From Yamagishiella unicocca (lineage: Eukaryota; Chlorophyta; Chlorophyceae; Chlamydomonadales; Volvocaceae): a DNA stretch of 64,000 bases. A program made the position numbers and the translations under genes. Below, in pieces: positions 59,620-64,000 of the stretch (position 1 is its first letter; each line of letters starts with the position of its first letter). The notes below the pieces were generated by a model that had not been told where the DNA came from, made no database searches, and was given only the letters and a program-made list of their open reading frames with translations. Location of the stretch: the NCBI GenBank assembly GCA_003116995.1, contig BDSL01000005.1, positions 2,182,001 through 2,246,000 of the forward strand. The letters are read 5' to 3'.

Positions 59620-62600
59620 CTACGGCGCGGCCGCCACCGCCGCCGCCGCCACCACGCCCCCTCCGCCCTCCGCCTCCCCGGCTGGCCCCACCGGCCCCAC
59701 CGGCCCCAGCTCCGCCACCTCCGCCTGCGCCTGAGCTAGCGCCTGCGCCCGCGCCTCCGCCTCCGCCGCGCGGCGCCTCCTGCGGTGCCCCCTCCACACG
59801 CTCTGCACCACCAGCGCCGCCATGTGCTTCACGGTGGCCCTGTGCTGGCGCCACACCAGCAGCTGGCGGCCCACCGCGAAGATGCGGCTCTCCGGGGCCA
59901 GCCGGCGGACCAGGTCCAGCTGCACGTCGGGGGAGGAGCACTCCACCATGTACCTGGGGGCCACCGGAGGGGGGGAGAGGGAGGAAAGCCAGCAGCAGCG
60001 AAAAGTAGTAAATTAGAGGGAGGAGGTTGGGGGAGGTTGGAGGAGGTTGGGGGAGGTTGGGGGAGGTTGGAGAGGGTTTGCTGGGGGGCCGTGGAGGGGC
60101 AGGAGGAGGGAGGGGGAGAGGAGGGGGGGGGAACAGGGACAGTGTGTTGGCGTCGACAGGGAAAGGGGCGTTGCGGTCCCAAGTGGCCGCGAGGCACAAG
60201 GCCCAGCTGGGGGTGAGTCATCAGCTGCGCACGCAGCCGCCGCAGCTGGCCCCAAGGAAGCCCCCCGCCCGGGACAACGGTTTTCCCTTTTGTACACGGG
60301 TCTTCCTTGCAAAACCCCAGGACCCCCCCCGCCTCCCGCTGCGCACCTGGCCTGCTTGAGCATGATGACTGCGCAGTCCTCCAGCCGGCACAGCGCGTCC
60401 TCCACCTCGCCCGCCGCCACGTCGTTGGCTGCGCCCTTGTCACCCACCATCAGCGACACAGCAGCGGCGACCTGGGGTGGGGTGGGGGGGGGGGCAGCAG
60501 CAGCAGCAGCAGACATGTGGTTAGGAGCACGTTGAGGTGGTCCACGCCCCCATCCTTCGATATCGTTTTACCTGCTGCGCAATGTCGTGACAGACCCCCC
60601 AACTCATCCCCCTGTCCCGCAATCCTCCGCCTGCGTTGCCCCCTCAGCCTCACCCCTCCCTCTCCCCCTCAGCCTCACCCCTCCCTCTCCCCCCAGCCTC
60701 ACCCCTCCCTCTCCCCTCCCACGTCCCCCCTCCCTCTCCCCCTCAGCCTCACCCCTCCCTCTCCCCCCAGCCTCACCCGGTGCTTTATGATGGCCATCAG
60801 CATCTGCGCATACGCCCGGAACTTGTCCCCCCCGCTCAGCGCCTTGTCCACGGAGGAGCTCAGCTCAGCAGCCAGAGCCACGTCAGCGGCGGTGCCGCCG
60901 CCGCCAGCTGCGTCCCCTCCCTTGAGCCAGCCCCTCAGCCGCGGCGTCATGATCTTGGTGTGGCGGCGCGTAAGGCCCATCAGGAAGCCGCCCAGCAGGC
61001 CCTCGCCGGCGCCGTCGTCGCCGCCGCCGCCGCCGTCGTCGGCGTCGGCGTCGACGCGGCGCGGCCGCAGCACGTTCATCTTGACGTGGTCTCGGAGCAG
61101 CGGGCAGTGCACGCTGGCGGCCACCCACGCCTCCAGCGACAGCTGGGTGTCTGCGGCGCTGGGGCTGTTGATGTCGGGTGTGGCGGTGGCCAGCGCCCCC
61201 GGCTCCTGCTGAAAGGTGAGGGCGTTGGCGACGAAGGCCTGCGCGGCCTCCTGCAGCGGCGGATGTGGGAGGGGGGGGCAACACCGACGGGCGGGTGTAA
61301 AGGGTAGTCAGAGCGGTGGTTCGACTGGAAGGCAACCCCGCGGATGGATGGGTGGATGGGTGGGTGGGTGTTGATTTCCCGTTCATCCCAGTCTCTCCCC
61401 ACGGAGGCCACCCAGGCCAGCCACCCGTCCCCCAGCCATCCACCAAGACAACCCCAACCCCCGCCGATCCTCTACAGTGCCGACCCCACATTTTCTTTCC
61501 TCATGACTCCTCCCTCCCCCCGGCTAGTTCCTGCCCTCCGTTTCCCACGTCAAGTAGCCGGGTCTTCTCGCCCCTTCGCCCCCCACCTGCACCGCCGGGT
61601 TGGCCGCAGGCGACGTCTTGGGCGCCACCACCCCAGCCAGGTAGGCCGCCACGGCCGAGGCGGGCACTGTGTCGCAGCCCAGGCTGTCCAGAGCGTCGAA
61701 GCGGCTGCGCGCCAGGCGGCTGACAGCAGCGTTGAGGCGGGACACCTCGGAGGCCAGGATGGCGAGGAAGCGGGGCCGCGGCAGCCGGAAGTAGCGCTCG
61801 GGCAGGGGGGCGCCGCCGGCTGCCGCCTCCAAGCTGGCGGCGGCGTAGCGCGGCTCGCGCTTGAGCTTCTCAACGTCGACGTCGTCGGCCTGGGGGGGGT
61901 TGGGGGAGGTTTTCGCCGGGGGGGGCCGGGTTTTAGGGCTTCCTAAGGTTTTTCCTAAGGTTCGTAAAAGGTTTTTCAAGGTGTTTCAAGGGTTTCGGGG
62001 AGGGGGGAGGGGAGGGGGGAGGGGGCGGCGCTGCTGCGGCACCCACCGGGACGCTCACTGCCAGCAGTGAGTCGTTGAACCTCTCCCTCAGGGCGACCGG
62101 CCGGGGGCCCAGCACCACGTCAGCTATGGCCACCGCCTTGTGCGCGCACAGCCAGGGGTATTGCTCGTCGCGACCAGCCTCGCGCGGGTACTCGATGCAG
62201 AGGGCCTTGGAGGGCTGCGAAGGGGGGGTACATAAAAGAAGCGGTAACCCGACATGGGAAGTAGGGGGGTGGGGATGGGTTATAAGAGAATCCCCGAATC
62301 CACGGCCGACAAACCGGGGGGTGGCGGGGAGTGGGGGGTGGGGGGTTAGGGTGAGCGAAGGCTAGTTGGGCTGCTGGGGGGCCGGGAGTGGGGGATGGGG
62401 TGGCGTGTGTATGGGGAGGCCGGGGAGGCGTCGACGAGCCTGCCCCCACCTTCTCCGAACCCCCCTCCCCAACGTCCTCCTCCCCCCTTCCCCTTTATCC
62501 ATGAAACAGGGTTTTTATGCGCCCTCCCCCCCTCCCCTCCCCCCCACCTGCCTGTTCTAAACGCCTGTTCTAAACGGTTTTTTCGGGCATCCACGGGTCT

Positions 62601-64000
62601 CCCTCGAAATCCCCCCCACCTGCAGCGCCAGGCTGGATGCCGCCAGGAAGTCGAAGAAGGCGGCGAAGTCCCACTGCTCGGACAGGAAGCGGGCGAACGT
62701 CTCCAGGCGGAGGTCCTCTGGGGAGGGAGGGCGGGAAGGGGGGTGGCGTGAGAACCGTTGACGGGAAGGGGGAGGGCGAGGGGAGGGGCCGAGGGGGAGG
62801 GGGGCCGAAGGGTCGGCGGGGGAGGCCGGCGGCGGAACAACGGTATCGCCCCAACGGGTCCCTCCCTCTTCCCGCTCCGTTCCCCCCCCCCGGCAATGCG
62901 CCAACCATCCTATCCAAACGTAACCGGTTTTTACGCCACCCCCTCCCCTTCTCCCTTTTCCCCCCTTCTCCCTTTTCCCCCCTTCTCCCTTTTCCCCCCT
63001 TCTCCCTCTTCCCCCTTCTCCCTCTTCCCCCCTGCTCCCTCTTCCCTCCCTCCTCCCTCTCCCCCCCTCCTCCCTCTCCCCCCCTTCTCCCTCCCCCCCC
63101 TGCTCCCTCCCCCCCCTCCTCCCTCTCCCCCCCTCCTCTCCCCCGCCCACCTCCCCGGTGCTGCGCCAGCGTGTTCGCCAGGCAGGCCACGTACTCGTCC
63201 ACCATGGACCGCTGGCCGTACTTGTTGGAGAAGTGCGCGAACACCAGCTCCGGGACACTCTGGCGCCGCAGCGCCTCCATGGGGCCCAGGCGGCGGAGCA
63301 GGGCCTCGCCTGGGGGGGGGGAGTTCGAGGAAGACCCGTGGATGCCAGCGGGGGAGGCGGAGGAAGACCCGTGGATGCCAGCGGGGGAGGCGGAGGAAGA
63401 CCCGTGGATGCCAGCGGGGGAGGCGGAGGGGCACGAGGGGGGGGGATGGGATGGGATGGGATGTGTGCGGTGTGCTGTGGGCGGCCGGGGTCGGTGGGTC
63501 GGTGGGACCCACGATTCCGCAGCCACTCCCGCTGGTGCAACCCCTTTCTCTCCTCTAACCCTGCAGCCTACCTCGCAGCTCGCGATCAATCGTAACCCCG
63601 CTTCAACCCCCCCCGCCCTTCCTCCCCTGCTGGCCGCCTCCCCCCTCCGGGACCCCCTTTCCTCTTCCGTACACGGGTTTTCTGCGTCCGGTGCCCCGCC
63701 CCCCGGACCCGCCCGCCCCTCCTGCCGCCCCACCGTCCTTGTACACGCTCTCCAGCAGCCCCATCAGCCAGCCCTTGGGTCGGGGCCGCGCGGTGCGGTG
63801 CTGCTGCAGCGCCCCGGCCAACCGCACGTTCTTGGGCGCGATACCCAGCTGGGGCCCGCCACCGCTGCGTGTGTGTATTGGGGGTGGGGGAAGTGGGGGG
63901 GAAGCGGGGGGAAAGCGGGGGGGAGGGGAGGAAAGGGAGAGGGTTCAGGCGGGGCGGGGCGGGGGGGCCCAGAGGCGAGTGGCGGGAGACACCGGAGAGC
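59620..64000 (-). CDS. IQ-motif, EF-hand-like protein, C-terminal part (cut by the right edge)
   Basis: Eight exons are visible: 63864-63734, 63309-63151, 62717-62620, 62214-62047, 61889-61587, 61250-60777, 60471-60347 and 59953-59620. They join in frame through to TAG and encode the last 596 complete residues; the 5' end lies beyond 64000. In order: PKGWLMGLLESVYKD, then VPELVFAHFSNKYGQRSMVD, then an aromatic helix (FLSEQWDFAAFFDFL). Next is an EF-hand-like stretch (SRFDALDSLGCDTVPASAV). Then comes a long linker with a Gly/Asp run, DKFRAYAQMLMAIIKHR, and finally an IQ motif VVQSVWRGHRRRR before an Ala/Gln-rich tail. IQ motifs bind calmodulin. The PKGWL...LLE and F..KYG patterns recur, as I remember, in flagellar-associated proteins, so an axonemal role is possible but not shown. 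Confidence 0.65.
62228..62318. repeat. Two dispersed-repeat copies side by side in an IQ-gene intron
   Basis: TACATAAAAGAAGCGGTAAC at 62229-62248 plus CCGACATGGGAAGTAG matches the RFC-intron family. Immediately after it, 62281-62318 is the inverted counterpart of 47411-47452. They lie in the intron between exons 62717-62620 and 62214-62047. Confidence 0.75.
62940..63148. repeat. Polypyrimidine tract of about 200 bp (CCCCTTCTCCCTTTT type)
   Basis: The plus strand is nearly pure C/T, with imperfect units such as CCCCCCTTCTCCCTTTT and CTCCCTCTTCCC. It fills most of an intron of the IQ-motif gene, which is therefore purine-rich on the sense strand. Confidence 0.85.
63329..63427. repeat. 33-bp perfect tandem repeat, three copies, in an IQ-gene intron
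   Basis: The unit begins GGAAGACCCGTGGATGCCAG at 63329, 63362 and 63395. The core GACCCGTGGATG is the reverse complement of the CATCCACGGGTC core at 62588-62599 and resembles 51256-51267. Confidence 0.9.

Noticed and set aside
62570..63733. 387-codon minus-strand frame through introns of the IQ-motif gene
   Set aside because: Its Gly/Glu/Arg/Lys repeats are the translated polypurine intron; the spliced frame gives the conserved residues instead.

Overview
The window looks like nuclear DNA of a volvocine green alga (Chlamydomonas or a close relative). The evidence is GC-rich multi-exon genes with short GT-AG introns (donors mostly GTGAGT or GTGCG, acceptors CAG), candidate TGTAA poly(A) signals, Ala/Gln/Gly-rich low-complexity protein segments, and plant/algal proteins: a plant-type DYRK kinase with an N-terminal LisH motif, a transit-peptide-bearing starch phosphorylase, and an OPR-like helical-repeat protein. 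I saw no rRNA, tRNA, CRISPR array, operon or prokaryotic signal.

Layout. 1-2808 (-): N-terminal part of an OPR/FAST-like organelle-type protein, cut by the left edge. 3028-3695 (+): small two-exon gene with a probable chloroplast transit peptide. 7056 onward (+) and 11167-12203 (+): two paralogous small genes sharing a CUE/UBA-like motif. 14741-22921 (-): starch phosphorylase, 17 exons, 872 aa. 25335-26096 (-): a three-exon, 107-aa gene found only by splicing. 27122-29983 (-): intronless 953-aa low-complexity protein with a 63-aa tandem duplication. 30109-33946 (-): replication factor C small subunit, 10 exons, 340 aa. 36059-43172 (-): LisH-DYRKP kinase, 13 exons, 1220 aa. 45113-52535 (+): secretory GT90/CAP10-type glycosyltransferase, 14 exons, 687 aa. 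54879-56494 (+): mitochondrial pyruvate dehydrogenase E1 alpha, 2 exons, 394 aa. 59620 to the right edge (-): C-terminal part of an IQ-motif, EF-hand-like protein.

Exon models were built by hand. Splice sites were accepted where donor and acceptor fit and the reading frame closed; for the complete genes the summed exon lengths are multiples of three and end on a stop. Gene ends outside the CDS are guesses from TGTAA motifs.

Functional links. The starch phosphorylase and the DYRKP kinase, whose family controls starch turnover in Chlamydomonas, lie about 14 kb apart. PDH E1 alpha adds central carbon metabolism, and RFC is a DNA-replication housekeeping gene. Repeats are mostly in introns: several tandem arrays, and short dispersed families shared by introns of RFC, GT90 and the IQ gene in both orientations.
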